From Rhizobium sullae (lineage in GTDB: Bacteria > Pseudomonadota > Alphaproteobacteria > Rhizobiales > Rhizobiaceae), in NCBI RefSeq assembly GCF_025200715.1, contig NZ_CP104144.1:1426001-1490000 (forward strand): a stretch of DNA of 64,000 nucleotides. The letters are read 5' to 3'. Each line of letters begins with the position of its first letter. The first letter of the stretch is position 1. Shown here piece after piece: positions 26,202 through 37,240 of this stretch. The position numbers and the translations under genes are program-made. The notes below the pieces were generated by a model. That model worked only from the letters and a program-made list of their open reading frames with translations, did not search any database and was not told where the DNA came from.

Positions 26202-26819
26202 ATGACCAACATCCTCCTCGTTACCTCTAGCCCACGCGGTCCTCAGAGCCTTTCCACCCGATTTGCCCGTGACATCGCTGAAAGCCTCAACGCCCGTACC
26301 GGCGGCACAATTGTCGAACGTGATCTTGGGGCGGCACCAATGCCGCATATCACAGCGGCCTATATCGACGGCCGCATTGCGCCGCCCGAGACACGTACAC
26401 CCGAACAGATCGAAGCCGTCAATCTCGCTCAAAGCCTCGTTGACGAGGTCCAGGCTGCCGACGTGATCGTCATTGGCTCGGGCATGATCAACTTCGGCCC
26501 GCCGACGCAGCTCAAGGCTTGGTTTGACTACATCACTTGGCCTGGCGTCACCTTTCGCTACGACGCAACCGGTGTGATGGGATTGTTGCCCGCCAAGAGA
26601 GTCTATCTCGTGACGGCAACTGGCGGCGTCTTTTCGGAAGGCAAGAATGCCCCGTTAGACTTCCAAACCACCTATCTCGCGCATCTTCTCGGTTTTATCG
26701 GACTGACGGATATCGAAGTGGTCCGCGTGGAAGGGACACTCGTAAGCCCGGACGCAGCCAAGGCTGCGATCGCCTCCACCGAAGCACAGATCCGGGCTGC
26801 ACTAGAGCGTGCCGCCTGA
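26202..26819 (+). CDS. azoR: FMN-dependent NADH-azoreductase / quinone reductase
   Basis: A 205-residue flavodoxin-fold enzyme that reduces quinones and azo compounds with NADH in the cytosol. The FMN phosphate loop [14 protein letters not shown], the [17 protein letters not shown] segment and [10 protein letters not shown] are all characteristic of AzoR. A ribosome site AGGAG lies 6 bases ahead of ATG 26202. Divergent from an HxlR regulator with a conserved cysteine, which suggests induction by quinones or other electrophiles. The 154 bases after the stop are a convergent gap with the next gene and show nothing clear. Confidence 0.9.
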   Translation: MTNILLVTSSPRGPQSLSTRFARDIAESLNARTGGTIVERDLGAAPMPHITAAYIDGRIAPPETRTPEQIEAVNLAQSLVDEVQAADVIVIGSGMINFGPPTQLKAWFDYITWPGVTFRYDATGVMGLLPAKRVYLVTATGGVFSEGKNAPLDFQTTYLAHLLGFIGLTDIEVVRVEGTLVSPDAAKAAIASTEAQIRAALERAA

Positions 26820-26973
26820 CCCGCAAACCCATCAGCCAGCTACCGAAGAAATCGGCGAATGGTGTGATGCGAGCGGGTATGGCAATGGCAAGGATGGCAG
26901 GGCTGCCTTGCAGCTGCTGCCCTCCCCGGCTCATGGTGTGCAGCGGCCGGCCAAGCAGCAAGCGATTGGGCAT

Positions 26974-27702
26974 TCAGATATCGAAATTGGTCGGCAGCAC
27001 GACGACATCCCGAATTGTGACATTTCTCGGCCTTGTCAGCATGAAGATGATGGCATCGGCCACCTCGGACGGCTCGATGAGGCTTCCGGATTCCTTGGCC
27101 TTTTGCAGATTTTCTTCGGGCCAGTCGGCAAGGAGCGCGCTGATTACCGGCCCGGGCGAAACCGAGCCCACCCGGATGCCTTTCTTGTTGACCTGGCGCC
27201 GCACGGTCTGGACGAAGCAGGTCATGGCCCACTTGGAAGCCGAATAGACGGGCTCCCAAGGGACGGGATAATGCCCCGCGACTGAACTCGTAATGATAAT
27301 GTCGCCCGAGCCGCGCGCGATCATGTGCGGCAGAACGTCATGGACATTCTTCATGACCGCGTTGACGTTGAGGTTGAGCATCCGGTCAATAATGGCCGTG
27401 TCGGCCTCAATCAGATCGCCCCCGATATAGGTGCCCGCATTGGCATGGAAAATATCGAGTTGGCCGGTCAACTTCTCGATAGACGGCATGAGGGTTGCGC
27501 AACTGGCGGGATCGAGAAGATCGATTACCAGGGGGATCGCGACATCGCCGAGCTCCGCGCAAACCGCGTCCAGCGCTTTCTGGTCGCGATCGACGAGTAC
27601 CACGCGCGCGCCTTGCGCAATCATCGCCCTCGTGCTCGCCAGTCCAATGCCGGAGGCCGCACCCGTAATCGCTGCCACCATGCCTTCCAATTGCTTGACC
27701 AT
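26974..27702 (-). CDS. SDR dehydrogenase, ribitol 2-dehydrogenase-like
   Basis: A classical short-chain dehydrogenase of 242 residues: cofactor loop TGAASGIGLAST, DIFHANAGTYIGG in place of the usual NNAG, catalytic Ser in IITSSVAGH and YSASKWA with Tyr and Lys. The FHANAG motif and the tail RNVTIRDVVVLPTNFDI match ribitol (pentitol) dehydrogenases of rhizobia. It likely oxidises a polyol to a 2-ketose with NAD. The start at 27702 has AAGGAG upstream; the open frame extends further but only across the neighbour's 3' end. It is the last gene of a minus-strand operon that begins at the ABC transporter. Confidence 0.85.
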   Translation of the reverse strand: MVKQLEGMVAAITGAASGIGLASTRAMIAQGARVVLVDRDQKALDAVCAELGDVAIPLVIDLLDPASCATLMPSIEKLTGQLDIFHANAGTYIGGDLIEADTAIIDRMLNLNVNAVMKNVHDVLPHMIARGSGDIIITSSVAGHYPVPWEPVYSASKWAMTCFVQTVRRQVNKKGIRVGSVSPGPVISALLADWPEENLQKAKESGSLIEPSEVADAIIFMLTRPRNVTIRDVVVLPTNFDI

Positions 27703-27757
27703 GCTCGTCTCCTTCTGCCTCAGATCAAATATCGAAAATCCCGCCGTCGATCCGCCG

Positions 27758-28774
27758 TCAACGGCTGCCCCACTGGCGTGCCAGGTCGAGGCATTGTTTC
27801 CACCCGACGACACCGTCGGTCGTGCCCGCGCTCCGCAGCGAGCAGGCGGCCGCGGCGTGACCGAGCCAAAGGCAGTCCTTGATCGCCCAGTGCTCATGCA
27901 GGCCGTACATAAAGCCAGCCGCGAAGGCATCACCCGCACCGTTCGGTCCGACAATCACAGTCTGCGGCACCTTCACCGACGCCACGAAAATCTTCTCTCC
28001 AGGCCGCGTGACGGTGATCGCGCCTTCGGGAAAGTGGACTGTGACAAGCCGCATCGCGCCCTTTTGGAGAATGGCGGCCGAGGCCGCCGCGCAGGCATCG
28101 ATATCCGTCCTGCCCGCCCGCGTAGTCTCCGTCTCCGCCAGCGCGCCGATCTCGCTGTCGTTGACGATGAGCGTATCGAGATGTGGTAGGCAGGGCAGGA
28201 TCAGGCCACGCAGGCATTCCGGCGTGACCGTGCAGAGTTCGAGATTGGTTTCGAGACGAGCGGCGCGAGCGGCTTTGAGCACCGTCACCCATCCGTTGCA
28301 GTTATCGCCCCAGGGTGCATCCATCGTGGGATGGATGCCGGGAAGCCCAAGATGCAAGAAGCGCGCGGAGGTCCCGGAGAAATCAAAATGGTCCGGCGAA
28401 AGCAGCGCCGAAACTCCGAGGTCGGAAATATGTGTTCGCAGTCCACTTGCCTGCGAGATGAAGGCCTCGGTCGTATGGGTGGGCGCTTCGTCGCTGACGT
28501 GCATTTGCCGATGGCCGAGACCCGCCCGTTCGGCTTCAGTGATGAGCTTTCGCCCGGCCTCGTCGTTGCCGACCAGTCCGATGGTTTCGACGGGGATCGA
28601 CGGGTCGAGCCTCTTGATGTCGATGGCGAGATTGCAGGCAGGGCCGCCGCCGCGTTCCTCAAGCCCCCAGGCGATACCGACGCTGTCTTCCCGCGGCCAC
28701 GCGTCGATTCTGCGGTTTCGGTCCAGGCACCAGGTACCACCGGCGATGAAGCCGCGCCTGCTCGTTCCAGCCAT
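27758..28774 (-). CDS. PfkB family carbohydrate kinase
   Basis: 338 residues, ribokinase-like fold. N-terminal GGPACNLAIDIKRLDP is the substrate-side glycine motif and the C-terminal GPNGAGDAFAAGFMYG is the PfkB signature with the catalytic Asp. The start at 28774 follows a very strong ribosome site (GGGGAGGAG). It lies 20 bases after an aldolase-like gene and 55 bases before a ribitol-dehydrogenase-like gene, so a ketose produced by the dehydrogenase could be phosphorylated here and cleaved by the aldolase. Position of phosphorylation and substrate are not readable; a second, different PfkB kinase is encoded at 40.8 kb. Confidence 0.85.
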   Translation of the reverse strand: MAGTSRRGFIAGGTWCLDRNRRIDAWPREDSVGIAWGLEERGGGPACNLAIDIKRLDPSIPVETIGLVGNDEAGRKLITEAERAGLGHRQMHVSDEAPTHTTEAFISQASGLRTHISDLGVSALLSPDHFDFSGTSARFLHLGLPGIHPTMDAPWGDNCNGWVTVLKAARAARLETNLELCTVTPECLRGLILPCLPHLDTLIVNDSEIGALAETETTRAGRTDIDACAAASAAILQKGAMRLVTVHFPEGAITVTRPGEKIFVASVKVPQTVIVGPNGAGDAFAAGFMYGLHEHWAIKDCLWLGHAAAACSLRSAGTTDGVVGWKQCLDLARQWGSR

Positions 28775-28794
28775 GGTCTCCTCCCCTGCCGGGC

Positions 28795-29778
28795 TCAATT
28801 CATCAGGACCTTCTCTGTGATAGCCATGTCGTCGGAGAGGCTCCGCATCGGCTTCTGCCCGCCCGCCTGCAGAGCGCCGTGATAAGCCCTGACCGCCTCT
28901 TCCGGCCCGAGATCACCATCTGCTACGGCGCGCATGAATTTCACCATGGCGAGCGGGTCCTCGGCGAGATTGATCTTGCGGCCGAAGAGCGCTACGCGGG
29001 CGCCGTATTTCTCCGCCTGATGGATGAGTTCGAACGTGTCGCGCGCGGTCCCTGCACCGCCACCCAGCACGCCGACGACCAGGCTCGGGTCGTAGGAGGT
29101 GAGTTCCTCCAGCGCCTTCGGCCCATTGAACGGGATCTTCAGGAACTGCGGCCGCCGGGCACCCGTCAGCCCGGCGAGCGCCCGGCATATGCAATCATTC
29201 ACGAAATGCGGCTGGAGGTCGGGCGCAATCCCGGTATCGACGTTCGGGTTGAAGACTTCGAGGAAATAATTGAAGCCGTTGTCGTCGGCATCCTCTACGA
29301 AATCCAGGAAGGCGAGCAGCGAATTGTAATCCGCATCTAGATCGTTGTTGAAGGTGATCGAATAAAGGCCGAGATCGGTATGGCGCCGGTTGACCGACAG
29401 CGAAGCGGTGCGATAGGGCCGAGACGGCTGGCTGGCATAGGCCGCGCCGCGCCCTACCCAGATATCCGTCGCATCATTGGCGCGAATGGCCGGTTTGACA
29501 CTGCTGCCGGCATAAGCGCCGCTCTCCGTCAGCAGTTCGAGATTGGAGGCGGAGGTCAGCATGATATCAACGATGTCCTGGGTGATCACGGCCTTGATCT
29601 GGCCGAGGAACTCCGCCCGCGTCCGGTAGCGCGTGTAAGAGCAGTCCTTTTCGAGCTTGGGGCCGCAGGATGGAATGCTGGGACCCATATCGCCATCCTT
29701 GGCGTCCGCGATGATGAAATCCGTTCGCTTGTAGTTGCCGGCCCTGATCCTGGCGATTTTTGCGTCAAAGCGTGTCAT
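28795..29778 (-). CDS. Class I aldolase-like TIM-barrel protein
   Basis: 327 residues. The C-terminal half looks like a DhnA/LacD-type class I aldolase barrel: a candidate Schiff-base lysine in RRPQFLKIPFNG, then SLVVGVLGGGAGTARDTFEL as the phosphate-binding loop and GARVALFGRKINLAEDPLAM as the last strand and helix. The N-terminal half has DFIIADAKDGDMG and TASNLELLTESGAYAG. I recognise the fold more than a named enzyme. Start 29778 is preceded by AAGGA; upstream codons are not family-like. Its operon partners (PfkB kinase, polyol dehydrogenases) make a ketose-phosphate aldolase yielding a triose phosphate the best reading. Confidence 0.65.
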   Translation of the reverse strand: MTRFDAKIARIRAGNYKRTDFIIADAKDGDMGPSIPSCGPKLEKDCSYTRYRTRAEFLGQIKAVITQDIVDIMLTSASNLELLTESGAYAGSSVKPAIRANDATDIWVGRGAAYASQPSRPYRTASLSVNRRHTDLGLYSITFNNDLDADYNSLLAFLDFVEDADDNGFNYFLEVFNPNVDTGIAPDLQPHFVNDCICRALAGLTGARRPQFLKIPFNGPKALEELTSYDPSLVVGVLGGGAGTARDTFELIHQAEKYGARVALFGRKINLAEDPLAMVKFMRAVADGDLGPEEAVRAYHGALQAGGQKPMRSLSDDMAITEKVLMN

Positions 29779-29860
29779 GCGCTGATCCTTGAGAAAATCT
29801 GGGGCCGCCAGTCCGGCGGCGGGAAGGTTTACAAATTGAGGCATCCGCCTCGGACAATCG

Positions 29861-30592
29861 TCATGCGATCATGTAACCGCCATCCACGGGCATCGACAGG
29901 CCGTTGACCATGGCTGCCTCGTCGGAGAGCAGGAAAAGAATGACCTCGGCGATGTCGCCGGGATCGGCGAAACGGCCGACCGGAATGCGGTTGAGCATGC
30001 CGGCTGCCTTTTCCGGATCGCTCCAGGCCTTGATGGCCATAGGCGTGAGTGTCACGGTGGGATGCACGCCGTTGACGCGTATGCCCATCGGCGCAAGCTC
30101 CTTGGCCATCACCCGGGTCAGCCCGTCGAGACCGGACTTGGAAGCGCAATAGGCCGCGTGATCGGGAATACCCACAAAGGCGGCGACGCTCGATACATTG
30201 ACGATTGCGCCTTTCCGGCCGTTCTTCACCATGTCACGGGCATATTCCTGCGAAACGATCATCGGTGCCCTCGCATTGACGGCATAGAGCAGGTCGAAGT
30301 TCTCGACCTTGAGATCGAGGAAAGGTTCAAGCTCGGTCGTGCCGGCACAGTTGATCAGAAAATCGGCTGGCAGCGCCTGAAGGGCTGCGGCGCGCGTTGC
30401 GTCCGGATCGGCAAGATCGACCGCAATCGCGATGCATCCGATTTCACTCTTCAGTTCCTCAAGATCGGCCACCGAGCGCGACAGCGCGGTCACCTTGGCC
30501 CCACGCTTAGCCAGCATGACGGCGGTCGCACGCCCGATGCCCTTGCCGGCGCCGGTCACCACCACACGCCTGTTTGAAAAGTCCATTTCCAA
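29861..30592 (-). CDS. SDR oxidoreductase, L-xylulose/sorbose reductase-like
   Basis: A 243-residue short-chain dehydrogenase with VVVTGAGKGIGRATAVMLAK and ALSRSVADLEEL, a combination typical of the dicarbonyl/L-xylulose reductase (DCXR) branch that prefers NADPH, plus LINCAGTTE, VSSVAAFVG and YCASKSG for catalysis. By family it interconverts a ketose and its polyol, for example L-xylulose/xylitol or L-sorbose/D-glucitol. It is flanked by the galactitol-dehydrogenase-like SDR 6 bases upstream and the aldolase-like gene 82 bases downstream. In a galactitol route it could provide the L-sorbose reduction step; this is inference. Confidence 0.8.
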   Translation of the reverse strand: MEMDFSNRRVVVTGAGKGIGRATAVMLAKRGAKVTALSRSVADLEELKSEIGCIAIAVDLADPDATRAAALQALPADFLINCAGTTELEPFLDLKVENFDLLYAVNARAPMIVSQEYARDMVKNGRKGAIVNVSSVAAFVGIPDHAAYCASKSGLDGLTRVMAKELAPMGIRVNGVHPTVTLTPMAIKAWSDPEKAAGMLNRIPVGRFADPGDIAEVILFLLSDEAAMVNGLSMPVDGGYMIA

Positions 30593-30598
30593 TACCTC

Positions 30599-31369
30599 CT
30601 ACCAGCAAGTGAAGCCGCCATCAGCCTTGACGGTCGCGCCGGTGATCAGGCTCGATGCGTCGCAGGCGAGAAAATGCACGACCGACGCAATCTCATGGGG
30701 CTGGCCCATCCGGCCCATCGGCGTGTCGCGCAGCCAGATGTCCATCATCGACTTGTCGACCACGGATTTCGTCATTTCGGTTTCGATATAGGTTGGTGCC
30801 ACGGCATTGACGCGAACGCCGCGGTCCGCCCATTCCACGGCGAGTGACGCGGTCAGGTGGTGGACGGCCGCCTTGGAGGCGTTGTAATAGGTCTGGAGTT
30901 GCGGCCGGTTCGCGATATAGCCTGACATCGATCCGATATTGACGATCGCGCCATGGCCGGCCTTGAGCATATAGCGGCCGAAGGTGCGATTGCACCAGAA
31001 GACGCCGTTGTAGTTCACATCGTTGACATTGAGCCAGAGTTCGTCCGGCGTATCCTCTGCCGCCGTGCCGGTGCGGGCAATGCCTGCATTGGCGACCAGC
31101 GCGTCGATGCGACCATGTTTTGCGAAGATATCTGCCGCGGCTTTGTCGACGGCCGCCGAATCCGTGACATCGAGGACCAGCGCATCGGCTTCGATACCCT
31201 TGCCGGCCAAGGCCTGCCTGCCGGATTCGGCGACCGCTTCGTCGCGATCGATGATGACGACACGGGCGCCCGCCTCGGCAAGCGCTTCGGCGCAGGCAAG
31301 GCCGATACCGCGCCCGCCGCCGGTCACCACCGCGGTTTGGCCATCCATCCGGAACTTCTCAAAGAACAT
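30599..31369 (-). CDS. SDR polyol dehydrogenase, galactitol 2-dehydrogenase-like
   Basis: 256 residues. The cofactor site is VVTGGGRGIGLACAEAL, and the segment FWCNRTFGRYMLKAGHGAIV, then NIGSMSGYIANRPQLQTYYN and the C-terminal GATVKADGGFTCW closely resemble rhizobial and Rhodobacter galactitol dehydrogenase, which oxidises galactitol at C2 to L-tagatose with NAD. The catalytic Ser-Tyr-Lys set is complete (GSMSG, YYNASKAA). It follows the ABC ATPase gene by 25 bases, in the middle of the transport-catabolic operon. Related enzymes accept several long polyols, so galactitol is likely but not proven. Confidence 0.85.
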   Translation of the reverse strand: MFFEKFRMDGQTAVVTGGGRGIGLACAEALAEAGARVVIIDRDEAVAESGRQALAGKGIEADALVLDVTDSAAVDKAAADIFAKHGRIDALVANAGIARTGTAAEDTPDELWLNVNDVNYNGVFWCNRTFGRYMLKAGHGAIVNIGSMSGYIANRPQLQTYYNASKAAVHHLTASLAVEWADRGVRVNAVAPTYIETEMTKSVVDKSMMDIWLRDTPMGRMGQPHEIASVVHFLACDASSLITGATVKADGGFTCW

Positions 31370-31394
31370 GTCTTGCTTCCCTGGCTATGCGGAA

Positions 31395-32456
<1,062 letters not shown>

Positions 32457-32466
32457 ATGAATTCCT

Positions 32467-33510
32467 CTATTGCGGCAGTGCGATCTGCATCTTGACTTCG
32501 CCTTTCGGGGCGGACGCCGCGATCTCGAAAGCACGGACGCTTTCGTCGAAATCGAATGTGCGGGTGATGAGCGGCTTCACGTCGATCGCGCCTGATGACA
32601 GCATGGCCACGCAGCGCGGAAAGACATGGGCATAGCGGAAGACATGCTCCACTCGCGCTTCCCGCACCATGGCCTTGCCGACATCGTAGTGGATCGGATG
32701 GACCTGCGAACCGATGAAGACGACGCGGCCGCCGGGCGAAAGCGGGTCGAACACGCCCTCGGCGCCCTTGGGATGGCCCGAGCACTCGAACACGATCTCA
32801 ACGCCCCAGCCGTCGGTGGCGGCAAGGATCTCCTTGGCCAGGTCCTGCCTTGCAACATTGACTGGTGAGATCGGACCGAGCTTGGCGGCAAGCTCCAGCT
32901 TGGCGTCGTCGATGTCGCTCACGAAGACCCGTGCGCAGCCGGCCGCGACAGCCGAAAGCGCTGTCACCAGACCGATCGGACCGGCACCGATCACCAACGC
33001 TATGTCGCCCGGCTTGACCTGGGCCTTGGTCGCCGCATGCACACCCACCGCCAGCGGCTCGACCATCGCGGCTTCGGCGAACGACACATTGTCGGGCAGC
33101 TTGAAGGAGAAATCGGCAGGGTGGACGACCGCGGGCCTGAGCACGCCATGGACGGGCGGCGTCGCCCAGAAGCGGACCGCCGGATCGACATTGTAAAGTC
33201 CCATGCGCGTCGCGCGGCTGTTGGGATCGGGGACACCTGGCTCCATGCAGACCCGATCGCCCGCCTTCAGCGAGGTCACCTCGGCACCGGTCTCGATCAC
33301 GGTGCCGGACGCCTCGTGGCCGAGGATCATCGGCGCTTTCACCTGGAACACGCCGGTGCCACCATGCGCATAGTAATGCACATCGGAACCGCAGATGCCC
33401 ACCGTGTGGAGCTTGATCCGGACGTCGCGCGGACCCAGCACCTCTTCACGCTCGATCGGGAAATCCCGCAGCGACAGCTTCATCTTCTCTTCCAGTACCA
33501 GCGATTTCAT
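32467..33510 (-). CDS. Zinc-dependent polyol dehydrogenase (sorbitol/xylitol/altritol type)
   Basis: 347 residues, medium-chain dehydrogenase (PF08240/PF00107). Catalytic zinc ligands are visible: Cys in [11 protein letters not shown], His-Glu in [10 protein letters not shown] and Glu near PLAVGVHA. The usual four structural-zinc cysteines are replaced ([20 protein letters not shown]), as in some sorbitol dehydrogenases. NAD site: [13 protein letters not shown]. Members of this branch next to such transporters oxidise D-glucitol to D-fructose, xylitol to D-xylulose, or D-altritol to D-tagatose. With a tagatose-kinase-like gene at 40.8 kb, either of the hexitol reactions fits. Confidence 0.85.
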   Translation of the reverse strand: MKSLVLEEKMKLSLRDFPIEREEVLGPRDVRIKLHTVGICGSDVHYYAHGGTGVFQVKAPMILGHEASGTVIETGAEVTSLKAGDRVCMEPGVPDPNSRATRMGLYNVDPAVRFWATPPVHGVLRPAVVHPADFSFKLPDNVSFAEAAMVEPLAVGVHAATKAQVKPGDIALVIGAGPIGLVTALSAVAAGCARVFVSDIDDAKLELAAKLGPISPVNVARQDLAKEILAATDGWGVEIVFECSGHPKGAEGVFDPLSPGGRVVFIGSQVHPIHYDVGKAMVREARVEHVFRYAHVFPRCVAMLSSGAIDVKPLITRTFDFDESVRAFEIAASAPKGEVKMQIALPQ

Positions 33511-33538
33511 TGTCTCTGTCCTATCTTTCAAGAAGCAA

Positions 33539-33778
33539 TCAGCCGCGCCATACGATCAGGACCCCGAGCGCAACGGCCAGAACGTGGCAGACCGTCAGCG
33601 GAATCGATTGTTCGAGGAACCGCATCCAGAGGAGTTCGAGCGCGACGAACAGGTAGATGCCGACGAAGACGCGGTCGAACCAGTTGGTGGTGATCGGCAG
33701 GAAGCCGGCCGGCTCGGGCTTGCGGCCCGCCACGTCCGGTTCGGCATCTGTCTGCCCTGGGTCGAATGGCTCTTGCAT
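33539..33778 (-). CDS. Small two-helix membrane protein of the polyol transporter operon
   Basis: 79 residues: a hydrophilic N-terminal 30 ([20 protein letters not shown]), a conserved-looking [20 protein letters not shown] helix, a short loop with EQSIP and a second helix ([18 protein letters not shown]). It lies 4 bases after the permease gene and 28 bases before the zinc dehydrogenase start. Small membrane proteins with this layout recur in rhizobial polyol and glycerol ABC operons, but I cannot assign a function. A role in permease assembly or stability is the simplest guess. Confidence 0.7.
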   Translation of the reverse strand: MQEPFDPGQTDAEPDVAGRKPEPAGFLPITTNWFDRVFVGIYLFVALELLWMRFLEQSIPLTVCHVLAVALGVLIVWRG

Positions 33779-33782
33779 CGCT

Positions 33783-34619
33783 CTACTCCTTGACCGCGCC
33801 GAAGGTGAGACCCGCCACGATATGACGCTGGACCACGGCGAAGATGATGAGCGCGGGAATGAGCGTGATAACCGCGATCGCCGCCATCGCCCCCCATTCG
33901 GTTCCTGTCGTCGTCACATATTCCGAAAGGCCCGTCGTGATCGTGCGCGCGTTGAAGCTGGTCAGGGTCGCGGCGAGCAGGAACTCGTTCCAGGCAAACA
34001 CCCAGGTCAGGATCAGCGTGACGGCAAGGCCGGGTCTGGCAAGCGGGAAGATGACTTCGTAGATGACCTGCCAGGTCGAGGCGCCGTCGACGGTCGCGGC
34101 CTCGTCGAGTTCTTTGGGAATTCCGTCGATGGTGGGCCTCAGCGTCCAGATCGCGAAAGGCAGGTTGAACGTGCAATAGAGCAGGATCATGCCAATCTTG
34201 GTGTCGTAAAGCTTCCAGTCGCCGAACGTGATGATCTGGGTGAAGAGCAGGAAGAACGGCAAAAGGAACACCGCCGCCGGTGCCATGCGGTTGGTGATGG
34301 TCCAGAAGAAGATGTTCTCCTTGCCCGCAAGGTCGAAGCGCGAGAGCGCGTAGCAAGCCATGAAGGCCAGCACCGTGACCAGTACCGCGTTGCCGCTGGA
34401 TATGATCATCGAATTGAGCATGTAGCCACGCAGCGTCTCATTGCCTAGGACGTTGACGTAATTCTTCCAGTAAATCACGTCGAGAAACAGGCTCGGCGTC
34501 GTGAAGAGATCGACCGCCGGCTTCACCGAAATGATGAAGAGCCAATAGATCGGGAAAAGCGTCAGCAGGCTGAGGAGCAGCCAAAGCGCCACGTAGATAA
34601 GGGGATTGCGGCCCTGCAT
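33783..34619 (-). CDS. Polyol ABC transporter permease (MalG/SmoG type)
   Basis: 278 residues with six hydrophobic helices. The EAA loop that docks on the ATPase is clear: [20 protein letters not shown] followed by PLARPGLAV. It belongs to the CUT1 carbohydrate permease family and pairs with the permease encoded just upstream, its start codon sharing one base with that gene's stop (TGATG). I place the start at [13 protein letters not shown]; the upstream frame overlaps the first permease only. Together with the binding protein and ATPase it forms a complete importer. Confidence 0.9.
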   Translation of the reverse strand: MQGRNPLIYVALWLLLSLLTLFPIYWLFIISVKPAVDLFTTPSLFLDVIYWKNYVNVLGNETLRGYMLNSMIISSGNAVLVTVLAFMACYALSRFDLAGKENIFFWTITNRMAPAAVFLLPFFLLFTQIITFGDWKLYDTKIGMILLYCTFNLPFAIWTLRPTIDGIPKELDEAATVDGASTWQVIYEVIFPLARPGLAVTLILTWVFAWNEFLLAATLTSFNARTITTGLSEYVTTTGTEWGAMAAIAVITLIPALIIFAVVQRHIVAGLTFGAVKE

Positions 34620-35500
34620 CAGAATGTCCTCTTCCGTTCGCGTCGAGCCACGAGGGCGACATAAAGCAGCCAGCACATCACCAGCGTGAGGTAGAGCACG
34701 ATCACCGAGATCGCAGCGCCATAGCCGTAGTCGGTCTTTGGGAAGACGATCTTCCAGATATGCAGCCCGACATAGCGGGTTGCCGCACCCGGGCCGCCGG
34801 AGGTCAGCATCCAGACTTCATCGACGGTACGCAGCGCGTCCATCAGGCGAATGAAGACCGTCGCGAGAATGGCCGGGCGGATCATCGGCAGCGTGACGTG
34901 CCAGAAGATCTGGCGGCGGTTGGCGCCATCGATCTGCGCCTGTTCGAACGGCTCTTTCGGCAGGGCAAGCAGCGCGGCAAGCAGTGTCAGCGTCACCAGC
35001 GGCGTCCAGTGCCAGATATCCATGATAACGGTCAGCGCAAAAGCGGTGGTGGCATCGCGGCCAATGTTGAGGTCGTAGCCAAACCAGCTTCTCAGGAGAT
35101 AGGGAATGATGCCGATGCTGGGCGTCGTCATCAGGCGCCAGACCGAGCCGACGACGATGGGCGCGACGATCAGGGGCAGTGTGTGGATCGTTCGGAAAAA
35201 GCCACGTCCGGGAAATTCCCTCATGAAAAGCTGCGCGAGCAGATAACCCAGTGCGATCTCGCTCAGTACCGCGAAGAAAGCGAACTTCATCGTGAAGGCA
35301 ACAGAGGTCAGGAACTCGGCATCGAAGACAAGACGACGGAAGTTGTTGGCGCCGTTGTAGATCATTTCGGAGCTTGCGCCGAACGGGTTCCATTGGTGGA
35401 ATGCCACGTAGAGCACGTATATGAAGGGTATGATGCCGAAGATGCCGAGGATCGCGATCGTCGGGGCGAGCATCAGCCAGCCGACAGTGTTTGAACGCAT
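34619..35500 (-). CDS. Polyol ABC transporter permease (MalF/SmoF type)
   Basis: 293 residues with six helices and an EAA-type loop ([20 protein letters not shown] followed by [10 protein letters not shown]). The N-terminus [20 protein letters not shown] is a normal first helix for CUT1 permeases. It is 111 bases downstream of the binding-protein gene and is coupled to the second permease at its stop. The 111-base gap contains GC-rich inverted repeats (for example gcccgggtggc near 35562 and gccacccggac near 35583), likely an RNA stem that favours higher expression of the binding protein. Confidence 0.9.
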   Translation of the reverse strand: MRSNTVGWLMLAPTIAILGIFGIIPFIYVLYVAFHQWNPFGASSEMIYNGANNFRRLVFDAEFLTSVAFTMKFAFFAVLSEIALGYLLAQLFMREFPGRGFFRTIHTLPLIVAPIVVGSVWRLMTTPSIGIIPYLLRSWFGYDLNIGRDATTAFALTVIMDIWHWTPLVTLTLLAALLALPKEPFEQAQIDGANRRQIFWHVTLPMIRPAILATVFIRLMDALRTVDEVWMLTSGGPGAATRYVGLHIWKIVFPKTDYGYGAAISVIVLYLTLVMCWLLYVALVARRERKRTF

Positions 35501-35611
35501 GAATTCGTGCTCCCGAAGATATTCACGCAGGTCAACAGCCTGCAGTAACCGGCAACTGCGCCCGGGTGGCGGTCTTGGGAGATGCCACCCGGACGCAGGC
35601 TCTTGCCGGTC

Positions 35612-37045
35612 TTATTTGCGGTAGCCGAGGTTCTTCAGTTCTGCTTCGGCAGCCGCCGCCATCTGGTCGAGGCCTTCGTCGGGACCGACTTCACCCAGCA
35701 GGATCTTGTAGAAGATCGGCGCCGTGGCTTCACGCACCTGCGCATGGAAGGGGAAAGGCGGCGCACCGGCAAACAGCTTTCCCTGATCCTTGAGCATGGT
35801 GTAGTAGCCGTTCAGCTTCTTATCCATGTCGATGACCTTTGGATCGTCATAGGTCGCCGTGTTGGTGATGCGCGGTGCCGCGATCGCCCAGTCGGCCTGG
35901 ACAGAGTCTTGGCCGATGAACTGCAGGAAGAGCAATGCCGCCTCGTTGTTCTTCGACGTGACCGGCAACCCGAAGGCGCCGCCGTCATAGTAGCCGAGAT
36001 AACCTTTGCCGGCCTCGACCTCCTTGAGGACATTGGGCTCGGTGGGCGGCAGCGCGACGCCGACATTGCCGACGACCTTGGACTTTTCCGCATCCGACGC
36101 GATCCAGGCGGCGTTCTCGCCATAAACCAGGCCCTGTGCGACACGGCCGGCGGCGAATGTCGTTGCGACTTCCGTCCAGGTTGATGCAGCAGATTCAGGC
36201 GGAGCGATGTCGCGCAGATGCAGCCAGTACTTCATGGCGGCCTTGGCCTTGTCACTGTTCATCTGGCCGCCATTCTCGACCGAGGCGGCATAGTTGTTGG
36301 CCGCGTCGATACCCCAGTTGTAGACGCCGTATGTCGGAGCGATCGACTCGAAGAATTCGTACCAGGACGCCGGATGGCCGGTATGCGCCTGGGCCGTCGT
36401 GCCCCAGAGCTCCATCCCGTTGTCCTTGCCGTATTTCGTGAAGAATTCGGCAATCTGTGTATATTCCTCATGGGTCTTGGCCGGAGCCAGATCTTTGCCG
36501 GTCTCCTTCTTGAAAGCGTCCTTGACCTTCGGGTCGTTGAAGAGGTCGGTGCGATAGAGGTAGACCTTGATGAAGGCCTCCATCGGGATGCCGAAGAGAT
36601 CGCCACCGGCATTCTTGAAATAGTTGGCGAATGTCGTGAAGTGGGTTTCGTCGAATTCCGGCGCCTTCAGCGACGGGTCGTCCTTCAGCGATTTCGAGAT
36701 GTCGACCAGGAAGTTGCGCGCCAGATAGGCATAGATGATGTCCTGCTCGATATAGACCATGTCATAGATGCCGGTCTTGGCTTCCATGTCCTTGATAGCC
36801 TTGTCGTACATCTGGTCCCAGGACGTGGTCTCGATCTGGACCTTGATGCCGGTCTTCTTCTCGAACTCGGGCGCCAGCACGTCCTTGATGTAGTTGGACG
36901 GGGGCGTGCTTTCGGTCACGCCGTGCAGGACGACGCCCTTGTATTTCGCGCCGGCATCCGACCAGAAATCGGCCCGTGCGGGCATCACGCCCGCAACAAG
37001 ACCGATCGCAAGCGCGGCAAGTCCAATTCCACTTTTCCGGATCAT
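35612..37045 (-). CDS. Polyol ABC transporter substrate-binding protein
   Basis: 477 residues. A signal peptide is clear ([20 protein letters not shown], cleavage after MPARA), so it works in the periplasm. The mature part begins [20 protein letters not shown] and continues in the family-1 extracellular binding fold with an aromatic ligand cleft (several Trp/Tyr such as [10 protein letters not shown] and [10 protein letters not shown]). It is longer than the usual 420-440. The start is fixed by the very strong AAGGAGGAGG 5 bases before ATG 37045. First gene of the operon, next to the AraC regulator that probably activates it. Confidence 0.9.
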   Translation of the reverse strand: MIRKSGIGLAALAIGLVAGVMPARADFWSDAGAKYKGVVLHGVTESTPPSNYIKDVLAPEFEKKTGIKVQIETTSWDQMYDKAIKDMEAKTGIYDMVYIEQDIIYAYLARNFLVDISKSLKDDPSLKAPEFDETHFTTFANYFKNAGGDLFGIPMEAFIKVYLYRTDLFNDPKVKDAFKKETGKDLAPAKTHEEYTQIAEFFTKYGKDNGMELWGTTAQAHTGHPASWYEFFESIAPTYGVYNWGIDAANNYAASVENGGQMNSDKAKAAMKYWLHLRDIAPPESAASTWTEVATTFAAGRVAQGLVYGENAAWIASDAEKSKVVGNVGVALPPTEPNVLKEVEAGKGYLGYYDGGAFGLPVTSKNNEAALLFLQFIGQDSVQADWAIAAPRITNTATYDDPKVIDMDKKLNGYYTMLKDQGKLFAGAPPFPFHAQVREATAPIFYKILLGEVGPDEGLDQMAAAAEAELKNLGYRK

Positions 37046-37240
37046 AATTCCTCCTCCTTGTGCCTTTGCACCGCTTGCGGCCGCTGGCCGGCAAGCACGT
37101 TCCCACCCCCCGACGCCTGTCGGATCCTCCCGGGCTCCGGCAGCACGGCTCCTCCCGGCTTCCAGACACGGTTCGCCTTTAAGGATTGCGACCTCCGGGT
37201 CGTTTCCCAGCGATCGTTCCTGTTGGCGTGACCGGAGCTT

